From: Corynebacterium timonense
Lineage (GTDB): Bacteria > Actinomycetota > Actinomycetes > Mycobacteriales > Mycobacteriaceae
Reading direction: 5' to 3'
Assembly (NCBI RefSeq): GCF_900105305.1
Contig: NZ_LT629765.1
Location: forward strand, 2,170,001-2,234,000
Length of the DNA: 64,000 nt
In this document: piece after piece, positions 24,970 to 33,693 of the stretch
Layout: each line of letters begins with the position of its first letter
Position numbering within the stretch: position 1 is the stretch's first letter
Made by a program: the position numbers and the translations under genes
Notes under the pieces: generated by a model
Database searches by the model: none
The model's input: the letters and a program-made list of their open reading frames with translations, nothing else
What the model was told of the DNA's origin: nothing

Positions 24970-27465
24970 TCAGATTCCGAACGGGAGGCTGGGGCTGTCA
25001 TCGAGGACCTCGTTCAGGGCAGCGAGTACGCCACTGGCCCCTGTGAGGTAGTCCGACGACAGGCGAAGATTCTGGTTTCCTCGGAAGAACACACCCGTGT
25101 CATCTGCGACTGCGTGCAAACGCAAGGACTGAAGATGTGAGGCGATGACGTCTTCGAGTTCTGGGCTCGGTCTATGTCGTACTCGCCGTTTGAGGTAGAT
25201 CAGGAAGCCTGAGAGACCGTGGGCAAGAGATGCTTGAGCGCACTGGTGGTACGTGGCTGCCGCGTCGATTCCGGACAGGGGCTCCGAGTAGGCCTGCGTG
25301 TCCGTCACACGTTGCAGCTCGAGGATCGCCAACCCGACGCCGAGGGACCCAACGCCAAGATATGGCAGGGTTCGCCATCCCTCGTCGAACTCCAGGGTCG
25401 CGTTCTTCGTCGTCGTACAACGAGCGAGATCCGCCTCAATCGCTCGTGTGGCAAGGGAGACAAATTCGCCGTCGCCAGTCAACTCGTGGAGACGGGCAAA
25501 CAGGATTGCGGCCGCACACCAGCCATGGAGCAGGCCTACAGTTTCTCCTTGGGCACCAGCGTCGAGGAGCTTCGCTAAGCGGTGTGCGGCCCGCAGCGGA
25601 TCGCCACCCGAGACGAGTTGGTACAGGCCTACGCCGGCCCAGCCTGACCACAAAGTCGGGTCCGTCGGTTCCGGTCCGGGCCCGGTCTCAAGAACAGCAA
25701 GTGTGTGGTGGAGACCAGCGTCGCGGGCAACCTGCGCCACACCTTCCCAGCCGCGCAAGCCCCTCGACTGAATAACCCCGGCATGGGCAGCCAACCACGC
25801 ATCTGCAGTATCACGGTCAATGGAGGCGGATGAGCGGCGTAATTGGTCGATAATTCCCGCTGCGCCGTAGGAGTATCCGGCGTGATGCTCCGCCCCGTCT
25901 GGGGCGAACAGGGCGATATCTCCCGGTGCGAGCGGACCCTCATCGCTCCAGTCGAGCAGGCTCAAAAGCCCGCGTGCGATCTCCTCGCGCAGCCCGATAT
26001 CAGAGAGAGCTTCGATTCCCCGAACTCGCTCGTTGAACACTTCTCTTCTGGTCGCCGGCAACACATCGACCGTGGCGCTGCGGATCGAGGTGCGCACCGA
26101 GTCGGGCACAGCAAGGGACTGTACTCCGCTGTTGAGCAACTGTTCGATCTTCCAGGCGTTGCCCTGGTCGGTAATCGTGGTCTGGGGGTAGATCAGGTCC
26201 AGTTTCAGCATTCCCATCGACCACTGATCAGCAGCAACGCCGGTCAAGCCAAAATAGGGTTCGTACCCGGGAGCGCCCTGCTGGCAGCGCCAGTCGGGGT
26301 CCATGCTGTGAGCGAATTCGCAATCGATGAAAACCGGTATGGTTCCGTCCCGCATGATGACGTTCTTGGGATGAATATCGCCAAGCAACCATCCCGCATC
26401 GTGTACGGCGGCCAGCGCGCGGTCCAGGCGTTCGACAGTTGAGGCGAGCCAATTCACGAACGCCCTGTCGCGAAGGCGCCACGGTGCCGGTCGAAGTACC
26501 GGGGTGCGGGTCATCCATTCGCGTTTGAGATCATGCCCCCGGACGTGTTCCATGACGAGGAACCTGTGCTCCCATGCGGTGAATGACCCGTAATAGGCTG
26601 GAACGCAGCCCAGCCCTTGTAACCCTTCGAGCACCTCGGCTTCATGCTTCAGCCTGGTCACTGCGTCGGTTCCGTCGACGTCCAAACCCGCGTGCGGGCG
26701 GGCTTCCTTCAAGACGATCAGCGTGCCCGCCGACACGTATTCGTCCGTAGTGGCTTCAGCGAGGTATACCCCTCCGCCATTGGAGAAATGGAGCGCAGAG
26801 CGCATCGTAAAAGGGAAGTGAACCTCTTCGTCACCGGTCGATGCGGCCACTTTTTCCGGCAAGACAGCCCACTCTGGGGGCGTGTATGCCGGCCGGCGAA
26901 GGTCTTCGACTTCATTGCCCTCTGGGTCGATCAACGTTGAAACGAACGGAGCGTCATCGGACGGCGGCACGAAGGCGCCATACCGGAAATAGACCGGGCC
27001 GGATCTCCATCGCCTGTCGGAGAGGATGTACGGCCCTTCATTACCAGCGAGGACCGCGTCAAGCCCCTCAAGCGCGGACGTGAACTCCCCATCAGAACTC
27101 GGGTAGACCGTGACGAATTCTCCGGCAGCAGACCGGTCCGCATATTTGCTGTTCTGGGTCAGGAGGTCGCGGGCGGATGCTAGATGTTTGAACGGCAGGC
27201 CGGTGCTGAAGCAAAATCGCGCCGCGGATGTGAGCACGGTGTTAGCGTTCTCGGATGTCGCCGATATATGAATCTTCCATCCCTGCCTCGGGAACGGCCA
27301 CTCATCCGGGATCCAATTGATCCACGGGTGAGTAATTTTCGAACTCCACCCGGCTGGCGCATGAGTTGAGACGTCGAAGACCCCATCTGTCTGGTCAATC
27401 TCCGCAGGAGCATAGAAGGGGTTCCCTGGCTGGCAGTACCGCAGATACTGAATATCAAGTGGCAT
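24970..27465 (-). CDS. Class III lanthionine synthetase LanKC
   Basis: This 831-residue three-domain enzyme installs lanthionine/labionin rings. Residues about 1-215 are the lyase-type domain (LRYCQPGNPFY start typical of the family). Residues about 230-480 are a Ser/Thr-kinase-like domain: Lys in VLKEARPHAG, Glu in KHEAEVL, catalytic loop LLGDIHPKNVI, and DCE in place of DFG (FIDCEFA). Residues about 540-831 are a LanC-like cyclase domain. The usual Cys-Cys-His zinc ligands of LanC are not recognisable, which separates class III from class IV. It is the first gene of the minus-strand operon, followed by lanA after 33 bases. Confidence 0.92.
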   Translation of the reverse strand: MPLDIQYLRYCQPGNPFYAPAEIDQTDGVFDVSTHAPAGWSSKITHPWINWIPDEWPFPRQGWKIHISATSENANTVLTSAARFCFSTGLPFKHLASARDLLTQNSKYADRSAAGEFVTVYPSSDGEFTSALEGLDAVLAGNEGPYILSDRRWRSGPVYFRYGAFVPPSDDAPFVSTLIDPEGNEVEDLRRPAYTPPEWAVLPEKVAASTGDEEVHFPFTMRSALHFSNGGGVYLAEATTDEYVSAGTLIVLKEARPHAGLDVDGTDAVTRLKHEAEVLEGLQGLGCVPAYYGSFTAWEHRFLVMEHVRGHDLKREWMTRTPVLRPAPWRLRDRAFVNWLASTVERLDRALAAVHDAGWLLGDIHPKNVIMRDGTIPVFIDCEFAHSMDPDWRCQQGAPGYEPYFGLTGVAADQWSMGMLKLDLIYPQTTITDQGNAWKIEQLLNSGVQSLAVPDSVRTSIRSATVDVLPATRREVFNERVRGIEALSDIGLREEIARGLLSLLDWSDEGPLAPGDIALFAPDGAEHHAGYSYGAAGIIDQLRRSSASIDRDTADAWLAAHAGVIQSRGLRGWEGVAQVARDAGLHHTLAVLETGPGPEPTDPTLWSGWAGVGLYQLVSGGDPLRAAHRLAKLLDAGAQGETVGLLHGWCAAAILFARLHELTGDGEFVSLATRAIEADLARCTTTKNATLEFDEGWRTLPYLGVGSLGVGLAILELQRVTDTQAYSEPLSGIDAAATYHQCAQASLAHGLSGFLIYLKRRVRHRPSPELEDVIASHLQSLRLHAVADDTGVFFRGNQNLRLSSDYLTGASGVLAALNEVLDDSPSLPFGI

Positions 27466-27616
27466 CGTTTCACCCTTCCCCGTTCTTCAAATTCCAGCGG
27501 TCGATGTGTGGTTTACGCTATGCCGGTGTGCGAAATAGCACATCTACCCATGGTCACGACATTCTCATGACCACAGTCATGGGCGCACAGCTGTCAGCGA
27601 AGCTAGGTTTAACGGC
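27466..27616. promoter_or_regulatory. Divergent promoter region, lanKC operon / kinase gene
   Basis: Two inverted repeats are visible. TGTGC-gaaata-GCACA lies at about 27528-27543, and TGGTCA-N11-TGACCA at 27551-27573. Either may bind the response regulator encoded to the right. I cannot assign -10/-35 elements firmly. Confidence 0.45.
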
Positions 27617-28855
27617 ATGGTTTCGTTCCACGCGAGTGTCGAGCGCACGCTAGTGGTGCTCCAGGCAGTCGCGCTCTGTTGCCTGCTCACAGCAGCGGTC
27701 CTGGGCATCGCAGACTCCGCGCAAACAGGAAGCGGGCTCTTCGTCGCTCTCACGTGGCTGGCACTCGTACCGATAATCACCGCTCTCTGGACCTTACGTC
27801 CGTGCATGGTTCGCGTCGGCCATGGAGTCGAATGGACAATACTGGCCGTCGTCCTGGCCACTCCGGTCGCCGTCTTCGGCACCCTGGACTTCACGATCCC
27901 CGTCCTGCTTCTGGTGGTCGCGTTCGCGGTCATTGACGTTTCCCTCAGAGCCGGTATTTACGCAACCATTTGGATCTCGTGCGTCGGATTCGCACTGCAT
28001 GTACTCAGCAACACGGGGTCGTGGGATGAGTTCCTCGTCGGCGCGGCACAGGGCCTGATCAACGTCGTTCCCGTCGCTGTGCTCTTGTGTTTTGGGATCG
28101 CGCTGGGCCTTTCGCTTCGCAGTTTTGAACAACGTCGGCATGATGATCAGCAGGTGATTGATCGTCTGCGCCACGCCGCGGAGATAGAAAAGGAGCTCCT
28201 TCTTTCCGACGAACGAGCACGAAGCGCCAGGGAACTTCACGACGGGCTTGGTCACCGACTCACCCTGATTTCGATGAGCCTTGAGCTCGCTGAAAGAATG
28301 CGTGGAGCCGATGTTGACCAGGCGTGGGAAGAGATCCGCACCGCCAAAGACACCACCAGTGATGCTCTTGCCGAAATGCGCATGTGGGTGCGTGCACTGA
28401 ACCCAGTCCGCGATGCCGGTGCCCGAGGGCTTGCCGCACTTGAACTCATTGCCGAATCTTTTCGAGGCACCGGCCTGACAGTAGACGTCTCCGGGGATGA
28501 AGCCTCAGACCACGAACTCGCCAGTGACGACGCGGTCTCGCTGCTGATCTACCGCGCAGTACAAGAGGGATTGACCAACGCCCTGCGGCATAGCCGCGCC
28601 CGAACAGTGCGCATCTTCCTCAGCGTGGAGGCCCGCCGCCTGAAGCTTGCCATCATCAATGACTTCGGACGGGTTTCGGCAACCAAGCTGCCAGAAGCAG
28701 AACCCGAGTTCGGGTTCGGATTACGCGGCATCTCCGACCGCGCCGCAGAGCACGGCGGCTCCATGCGCGCACGCCGAATCAGCGGCGAGTTCCACCTCGA
28801 CGTCATTGTGCCACTCGGTGGTTCTGGAGTAGCCGATCGAGAGGAGACCCCGTGA
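27617..28855 (+). CDS. NarL-type sensor kinase of the lanthipeptide cluster
   Basis: This 412-residue kinase has about six membrane segments (residues 10-175), a short linker helix, the HisKA_3 motif ARELHDGLGHRLTLISMSLE, and a HATPase domain (YRAVQEGLTNALRHS, GFGLRGISDRAAEHGG). It is divergent from lanKC and overlaps the response regulator gene. It probably senses the peptide or envelope stress and controls the cluster. Confidence 0.9.
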   Translation: MVSFHASVERTLVVLQAVALCCLLTAAVLGIADSAQTGSGLFVALTWLALVPIITALWTLRPCMVRVGHGVEWTILAVVLATPVAVFGTLDFTIPVLLLVVAFAVIDVSLRAGIYATIWISCVGFALHVLSNTGSWDEFLVGAAQGLINVVPVAVLLCFGIALGLSLRSFEQRRHDDQQVIDRLRHAAEIEKELLLSDERARSARELHDGLGHRLTLISMSLELAERMRGADVDQAWEEIRTAKDTTSDALAEMRMWVRALNPVRDAGARGLAALELIAESFRGTGLTVDVSGDEASDHELASDDAVSLLIYRAVQEGLTNALRHSRARTVRIFLSVEARRLKLAIINDFGRVSATKLPEAEPEFGFGLRGISDRAAEHGGSMRARRISGEFHLDVIVPLGGSGVADREETP

Positions 28856-29490
28856 CCGACTCAAGAGCGACACGAGTACTGCTGGTCGAAGACCAACAAC
28901 TGATACGTCGCGGCCTGACCCTGCTCCTCGGCACCGTCGGCGGGATCGATATCGTGGCCCAGGCACCGGACGGGAAGACCGCACTCGAAGCGTTAGCCAA
29001 AGAAGACGTGGATGTGGTGCTCACCGACGCACGGATGCCCGGTATGGATGGCGTAGAACTTACAGCACAATGCGCCGCCCTTTACCCTGGGCTGCCGATC
29101 TTGGTCCTGACCACTTTCGATGATGATGCGCTGGTGCAGTCGGCACTTGCTGCCGGCGCGTCGGGTTTCTTGCTCAAAGACACATCTGTCGAGGGACTCA
29201 CCGCTGCATTACACGCGGTTATTGACGGCGGGATGATCCTCGATCCACGGGTGGCGAAGGCAGCGATACGCCCTAGGGATTCCCACGACGAACCGTTGGC
29301 GATTCTCACTCGCAGTGAACGCACGGTGGCCGAACTCGTTGCCCGTGGGCTGACAAACACTGAGATCGCCCAGACTCTCGTCCTCGCCGAGGGAACCGTC
29401 AAGAACCATGTCTCGGCACTCCTGCGAAAACTCGCCGCACGGGACAGAACAGCGTTGGCGCTCACATTGTATAAAGCATTAGGCGATTGA
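28852..29490 (+). CDS. NarL-type response regulator of the lanthipeptide cluster
   Basis: This 212-residue regulator starts at GTG 28852, which overlaps the kinase stop. The receiver has VLLVEDQQLI, the phospho-acceptor Asp in VLTDARMPGMDG and Lys in FLLKDTSVE. The LuxR HTH is LTRSERTVAELVARGLTNTEIAQTLVLAEGTVKNHV. It is likely to regulate the lanKC operon across the shared promoter region. Confidence 0.92.
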   Translation: MTDSRATRVLLVEDQQLIRRGLTLLLGTVGGIDIVAQAPDGKTALEALAKEDVDVVLTDARMPGMDGVELTAQCAALYPGLPILVLTTFDDDALVQSALAAGASGFLLKDTSVEGLTAALHAVIDGGMILDPRVAKAAIRPRDSHDEPLAILTRSERTVAELVARGLTNTEIAQTLVLAEGTVKNHVSALLRKLAARDRTALALTLYKALGD

Positions 29491-29965
29491 TTCCTCCAGT
29501 TCAACATGCCGCCGCCTGCTCCACCTGGACATAACTATTGGGATACGCGCCCGCCCGGGCTGGTCGAGGAATGAGGCGGCTGATCCTGCACGAGCTCACT
29601 GATTTCTGGAGGTCCAGGTTTCCGGTTCGGGTTCGCCGTTATTGGTCGACATCTTTGCGAAGACGCCCGGCCGGCCCTCGGCCCATCACTCGGGGCTCGG
29701 GACGCTGCGCGGAGCCGAGGGCTTCGAGCCTCGCACCTGACCAGCTGGCGTCGATGTAGGCGAACCGCCGACTATGTTCCCAGCCTTCAAAGCAGGGAGT
29801 CCCTTGACGCCGACCCATTCCTCGATGGTCTCAGGCAGGCACGAAGTCCAGCACCCGAGGTAATGGAAAGGCGAGCGGCGACGCTGCTGATGAGCTCGAT
29901 GCGCGGAGCTTCGCGGGTGAAGAGGAGTGAGTATGGTCACGAACCGTCACGCTTTTGTTGCGCCT
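29491..29965. other. Gene-free spacer between the two peptide clusters
   Basis: I see no convincing gene in these 475 bases. A short plus-strand frame (about 29570-29700, MRRLILHELTDFW) and a minus-strand frame (29686-29940) are open, but neither has a good ribosome site or recognisable motifs. The region adjoins IS3 remnants and is probably scar tissue from past insertions. Confidence 0.5.
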
Positions 29966-30853
29966 TTAGATTGGCGTCGCCGCCTTCACGGGGCTCAGTG
30001 ATTGTAGCGCGCCCAGCCCAGTAGGTCTTTTGTACTCCGCGGGAGGGAGCATGCGCAGGGTAAAATGCGATCGTCGGTTGTTGTGACACTGCACCGGCGG
30101 CATAGTCGCAAGCCCGACATCCACGATCGACTCCGTCAGCGCATTGTCATAGGCATCACCCACGCTGCAGACCTGCGGCGCGATCTCCTGCACGGCTACG
30201 TTGTCGGTGAATTCCACCGCCGTGTACTTAACCGCCGGCACCCGAGTGGTGGGTTCGGTCGCATTCCCACAACGCCAGGCGCAGCGGGGCGAGCACCAGT
30301 TCCACCCCGCGAAAGGTCTGGGCATGACAGCCGACGATGAAGGCGACACACATCCGGTTGCCGGGCTTGGGCGGTGACATCCCTTTTGGGCAGACCCGGG
30401 GCACTCACCCCGGGCCCCAGGAATCGTTATGCGGGGTTTTATCCGGCGCCTGGAGATACCGCCCATCCCGGCTACTCACGTCAAACGGTTAACGGCCCAG
30501 TGCGCCACCGAGTAACCCTGTCTGCGCCGGTAGAACCCCGTCACAACCTGCGCGCCTTGCGTACGCAGGCACCACACGCTGGCTCGACGGCGAAGAAGCC
30601 GATGGCGTTTTTCAGTATCTCCTCAGCCGCCCGCAGCCGGGTCACTTCCTTATTCCTCCTCGGTGGTGACACCGGGCGCGTGGTCGGCGTCGACCTCAGC
30701 CTGCTGAACCCAATTACGCAGCGTTTCTCGGAAAAACTCCCATCTAATCACCATGGCCATTGACGCCGCAGCCAGCAAACGGGAATCAACACGGCGCTGC
30801 CGGACCAGCCGCACGGGCCGACCCGTGAACTCGAGGTCGTAAGACTTCTTCAC
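29966..30853 (-). pseudogene. IS3-family transposase remnants (orfA and orfB)
   Basis: The OrfA part starts at GTG 30853 (VKKSYDLEFTGRPVRLV) and ends near 30650 with an HTH remnant, RETLRNWVQQAEVDADHAPG. The OrfB part at 29966-30260 contains VKYTAVEFTDNVAVQEIAPQ and VGDAYDNALTESI, the second-Asp region of the IS3 DDE domain. Several frames and a large deletion separate them. The element is dead and marks the left side of the second cluster. Confidence 0.8.
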
Positions 30854-31043
30854 GGCGCTGTTCCTTCCCCATTGGAAGGCGGCAAAAACCATGACGGTTC
30901 AGTTCGAGGCGTTGCCCCCGAAGGCCGTTAATCAAGCAATTGTGCGCGCCACCCCGACCGTCGCTGCTCGCTGACAAATGTCACACAGAATTCGTGACAA
31001 GCATCCCTACCGGCGGAAACGCCACCCAGGCACGCTGGTAAAC

Positions 31044-31580
31044 ATGAGCACGGTCATTGAAGTAGACAAACTCACCCGAAAATACGGCGAGTACACCGCC
31101 GTGGACTCGATCAGTTTCTCGGTCCACCCCGGAGAGGTCTTCGGCCTGCTAGGTACAAACGGGGCGGGCAAAACGTCAGCTCTCGAGGTAGTGGAGGGTC
31201 TGGCCAAAGCTGACGGGGGCAGAGTGCGTATCAACGGAATGGACCCCTACCAGCAGCACGCCAAGGTGCGCCCGCGCCTGGGGATCATGCTGCAATCGGG
31301 AGGGCTGCCACAGGCGCTGACGGTAAAGGAATCGCTGGCAATGTGGGCGGGCACCTGCTCTACGCCGCGACCGGTTGGCGAAGTCATGGATGAAGTGGAG
31401 CTAAGCCACCGCGACGACGTCACGGTGGGCGCGCTTTCCGGGGGAGAGCAGCGCCGCCTCGATTTGGTGTGTGCGCTGCTCGGCGAACCTAGCGTGCTCT
31501 TCCTCGACGAGCCGAACATGCTCAAGGGAGATACCTACTGTGCGCGCCCTCAGCCTATCGGATATGACTCGGCAGCGTAA
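31044..31580 (+). pseudogene. Truncated ABC-2 exporter ATPase
   Basis: The first 178 codons encode a drug/peptide-export ATPase with Walker A GTNGAGKTS, Q-loop region LGIMLQSGG, signature LSGGEQRRLDL and Walker B VLFLDEP. The sequence then diverges (NMLKGDTYCARPQPIG) and stops. The D-loop, H-loop and C-terminal dimer region are absent, and no permease gene follows. The fold resembles the complete ATPase at 37501-38388. It is probably the remains of a second exporter. Confidence 0.75.
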
Positions 31581-31677
31581 GCGGTCGGAAAGCTTGACGC
31601 GATAGAGAAAGCCTTGGCCCCGCCAAGCATGCGTGAGCTGAACTGGAGCCGATCAGGAGGCAGCGACCATCCCTCGC

Positions 31678-31701
31678 ATCCACAGTTCTGTTGATGTCGA
31701 C
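31678..31701 (+). promoter_or_regulatory. Shared promoter motif, copy 1
   Basis: TCCACAG-tt-CTGTTGA is a near-palindrome inside a 24-base segment that recurs at 32638-32661 with few changes. It lies 50-74 bases before the serine hydrolase gene. A TATGGT -10-like hexamer follows at about 31717. Confidence 0.55.
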
Positions 31702-31751
31702 TCCCGCGCCTGGAACTATGGTTTCTGTTGTGAGAGGCGTGGATAAGTGTT

Positions 31752-32645
31752 ATGCGTGATAGTCGGCGGCTATACGCCGTGCGCAGCAGTCAATCCGGCT
31801 CGCGCGAGGTTCTAAGTCACAGCTCCATCTATCGCGGTGGAGCGCTTGTAGAGTGGGCCTCCCTCACCAAGCCCGTCACCGCACGTCTCGCGTCTGTATT
31901 GGCGGAAGAAGGACAGCTCCCACTGTCAACTCCGGTGAGCGATCTAGTGCCTGAACTGACCGGCCTCAATGCAACTTTGCAAGACTTGATCTTTCATCGC
32001 TCAGGACTGCCGCATATTCATCCCGGCGCGCGGTCGTGGTTGCTGCATGATCCTTATGGGGAGGTTGACGCTTCGACACTCTTAACTAGCCTGACCGCCT
32101 TGGATAGGCCAGTGAGTCCGTCGGGCTTCGCGTATTCGAACGTTGGATACGCACTGCTTGGAATCGCTATCGAGCGCGCAATGGCGACTGATTGGTTTAC
32201 CCTCGTTCGTGATTTTGTGCTACTTCCTCATCGGTATCCAACGGTGACGGTCACACCGGAAAGCGGTCAGCCCCTCGCCTCCAGGCTGCTTGGGCTACCT
32301 CGTCGTCCTTGGGCAATCTCGACAAGCGCCTATCGCCCCGCGGGAGGGCTATGGTCCACGACGGACGATTTAGTGAGATTCGCAGAAGACTCGTTGGAGT
32401 TGGAATCGCGGATTGGCTGGTTTGTGCTGCGCAGGGGCGTTGTGTACCACACGGGACAGGGGCGCGATTCCGGTTCATGCATTGTCGTGGACTTCGAACG
32501 CAGAGTCTCAGGCACGGCGCATGCAATGCTTCGAGGGCCGAACGCCACCAAGGAGTATCTCGTAAAGGCGCTGTGGCCCGACATTGCTAAGGATGCGAGC
32601 ATTCCCTCCAGAAGAAGGATGAGACGCGCGCCACAAGATCCATAG
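31752..32645 (+). CDS. Beta-lactamase-fold serine hydrolase
   Basis: This 297-residue protein of the class C beta-lactamase/D-aminopeptidase family has the nucleophile in SLTK (WASLTKPV), the second motif Tyr-x-Asn in FAYSNVGYALLG, and HTG in VVYHTGQGRDSG. No signal peptide is evident, so it probably acts in the cytoplasm. Its promoter shares a motif with the peptide precursor gene 109 bases downstream, so it may act in peptide processing or self-protection. Base composition is clearly lower in GC than the core genome. The ribosome site is weak. Confidence 0.78.
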   Translation: MRDSRRLYAVRSSQSGSREVLSHSSIYRGGALVEWASLTKPVTARLASVLAEEGQLPLSTPVSDLVPELTGLNATLQDLIFHRSGLPHIHPGARSWLLHDPYGEVDASTLLTSLTALDRPVSPSGFAYSNVGYALLGIAIERAMATDWFTLVRDFVLLPHRYPTVTVTPESGQPLASRLLGLPRRPWAISTSAYRPAGGLWSTTDDLVRFAEDSLELESRIGWFVLRRGVVYHTGQGRDSGSCIVVDFERRVSGTAHAMLRGPNATKEYLVKALWPDIAKDASIPSRRRMRRAPQDP

Positions 32646-32661
32646 TTCTGTGGATGATGAC
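32638..32661 (+). promoter_or_regulatory. Shared promoter motif, copy 2
   Basis: TCCATAG-tt-CTGTGGA, with the same flanking GATG and GAC as copy 1, begins at the stop codon of the serine hydrolase gene. It lies 93-116 bases before the precursor gene. A TATGGG -10-like hexamer follows at about 32682. Confidence 0.55.
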
Positions 32662-32753
32662 GAGGGCCAGGCTCCGTAGCCTATGGGTATCGGGGTTGCT
32701 CGCAAGGCTTCCCGATAGGCCATCAGCCGACTGACGGACAAAGGAGATCGATC

Positions 32754-32999
32754 ATGAGGAACAACATCACCAAGTTCGCTGACGAAGCGGACCTTCAGCA
32801 GGTCGGGTCGCTCTACGGTGACAGCGAGCCGGTGCTCGCAACCATTATCACCACGACGATCACGGCGACGACCGCCACCACCGCAACGACGGCCGCCGGC
32901 TACCACAGCTCCCGGCCGGACGAGGTGATGGCAGGCATCGATGAGGACGCCCCCGTCTCGGAGATGCTCGCCGCCCGCAAGGACGCGATGCTCGTCTGA
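32754..32999 (+). CDS. Thr-rich RiPP precursor candidate (linaridin-like)
   Basis: This 81-residue peptide gene has a strong AAAGGAG ribosome site and its own terminator. Residues 1-28 are a leader-like acidic segment ending EPVL. Residues 29-49 start with Ala and contain 11 Thr between 30 and 46, with Ile and Ala in between. Residues 50-81 form a charged tail (SSRPDEVMAGIDEDAPV and onward). Linaridins are made from Thr-rich cores that are dehydrated to dehydrobutyrine and dimethylated at an N-terminal Ala. Ala29 and the nearby methyltransferase gene fit this. The C-terminal tail does not fit known linaridin precursors and may be a follower peptide. Confidence 0.72.
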   Translation: MRNNITKFADEADLQQVGSLYGDSEPVLATIITTTITATTATTATTAAGYHSSRPDEVMAGIDEDAPVSEMLAARKDAMLV

Positions 33000-33013
33000 G
33001 CCTCGTCCCCCAA

Positions 33014-33055
33014 GGGAGTCGGACCCCATATCATCAAGGGGTTCGGCTCCCTTTC
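33014..33055. terminator. Terminator after the precursor gene
   Basis: GGGAGTCGGACCCC (33014-33027) pairs with GGGGTTCGGCTCCC (33038-33051) with two weak positions, followed by TTT. It ends the precursor transcript and lies inside the 3' end of the convergent regulator gene. Confidence 0.8.
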
Positions 33056-33693
33056 TGCGTGAGATCTGAACCGTGCGTGGCGGCATCGGCAATCGGCAAC
33101 GTGGGCGGTATGAAGCCGAGTTCGATAGCTTTGACAACCGCATGAGTTCGATTCCGCGCATCGAGCTTCCGCCGGAGGTTGAGCAGGTGGGTGTGGACCG
33201 TCGCGGGAGTGACGAAGAGTTCGGTGGCGATATCAGTATCCGACAGGCCCGCTGACAAGAGGGCGAGCACCTGAACCTCACGTGGCGACAGATGAGGAGA
33301 CCCGTCGGCGGCTCTTGCTGTCCATGCCGCAGAGGCAGCGAGAATTCGCTGTGAGAGGTACCTGCCTGGTTTAGCTATCGCGTAGACAGCGCTTGTGAGT
33401 TCAGCTGCGTCCACAGGAAGACCAATGACCGCTGCCGCGCCGTCATGAAGTGCGTCGACCGCGTAGGTCGGGTCGGCGCAAGCCACAATGACGGGATGCG
33501 CGTCAACGACCCGTGAGGCTGCGGTGTGCTTCTGTCTGGTTTGGCAGAAAGTGGCGTAGTCGGCTAGGACAGCATCGATGCCAATGTACTCGTCGCCTTT
33601 TCGGACGACGATGGTCTCGCCATCAGGAAGGGCGATCCGGGATGGCAGGATGATGCTATCCGCCTCGGAGTCGAGAATCAACACGGTGATCAT
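33034..33693 (-). CDS. LuxR-type regulator with degenerate receiver
   Basis: This 219-residue protein has a C-terminal LuxR HTH (LSPREVQVLALLSAGLSDTDIATELFVTPATVHTHL). The N-terminal part resembles a response-regulator receiver, but the acidic pocket and phospho-acceptor Asp are not in place (HPVIVACADPTYAVDAL). It may therefore be regulated by ligand or stoichiometry, not by phosphorylation. It is the last gene of the minus-strand operon, overlapping the methyltransferase gene by 4 bases, and is convergent to the precursor gene. It is a candidate regulator of the cluster. Confidence 0.82.
   Translation of the reverse strand: MITVLILDSEADSIILPSRIALPDGETIVVRKGDEYIGIDAVLADYATFCQTRQKHTAASRVVDAHPVIVACADPTYAVDALHDGAAAVIGLPVDAAELTSAVYAIAKPGRYLSQRILAASAAWTARAADGSPHLSPREVQVLALLSAGLSDTDIATELFVTPATVHTHLLNLRRKLDARNRTHAVVKAIELGFIPPTLPIADAATHGSDLTQKGSRTP

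Noticed and set aside
24970..27465. Class IV (LanL) synthetase
   Set aside because: The cyclase domain lacks recognisable zinc ligands, and the N-terminus and KEARPHAG motif match LanKC.
32754..32999. Lanthipeptide precursor for the neighbouring LanKC
   Set aside because: It has no Cys, so no thioether rings could form; it is also 5 kb away and has a different leader type.
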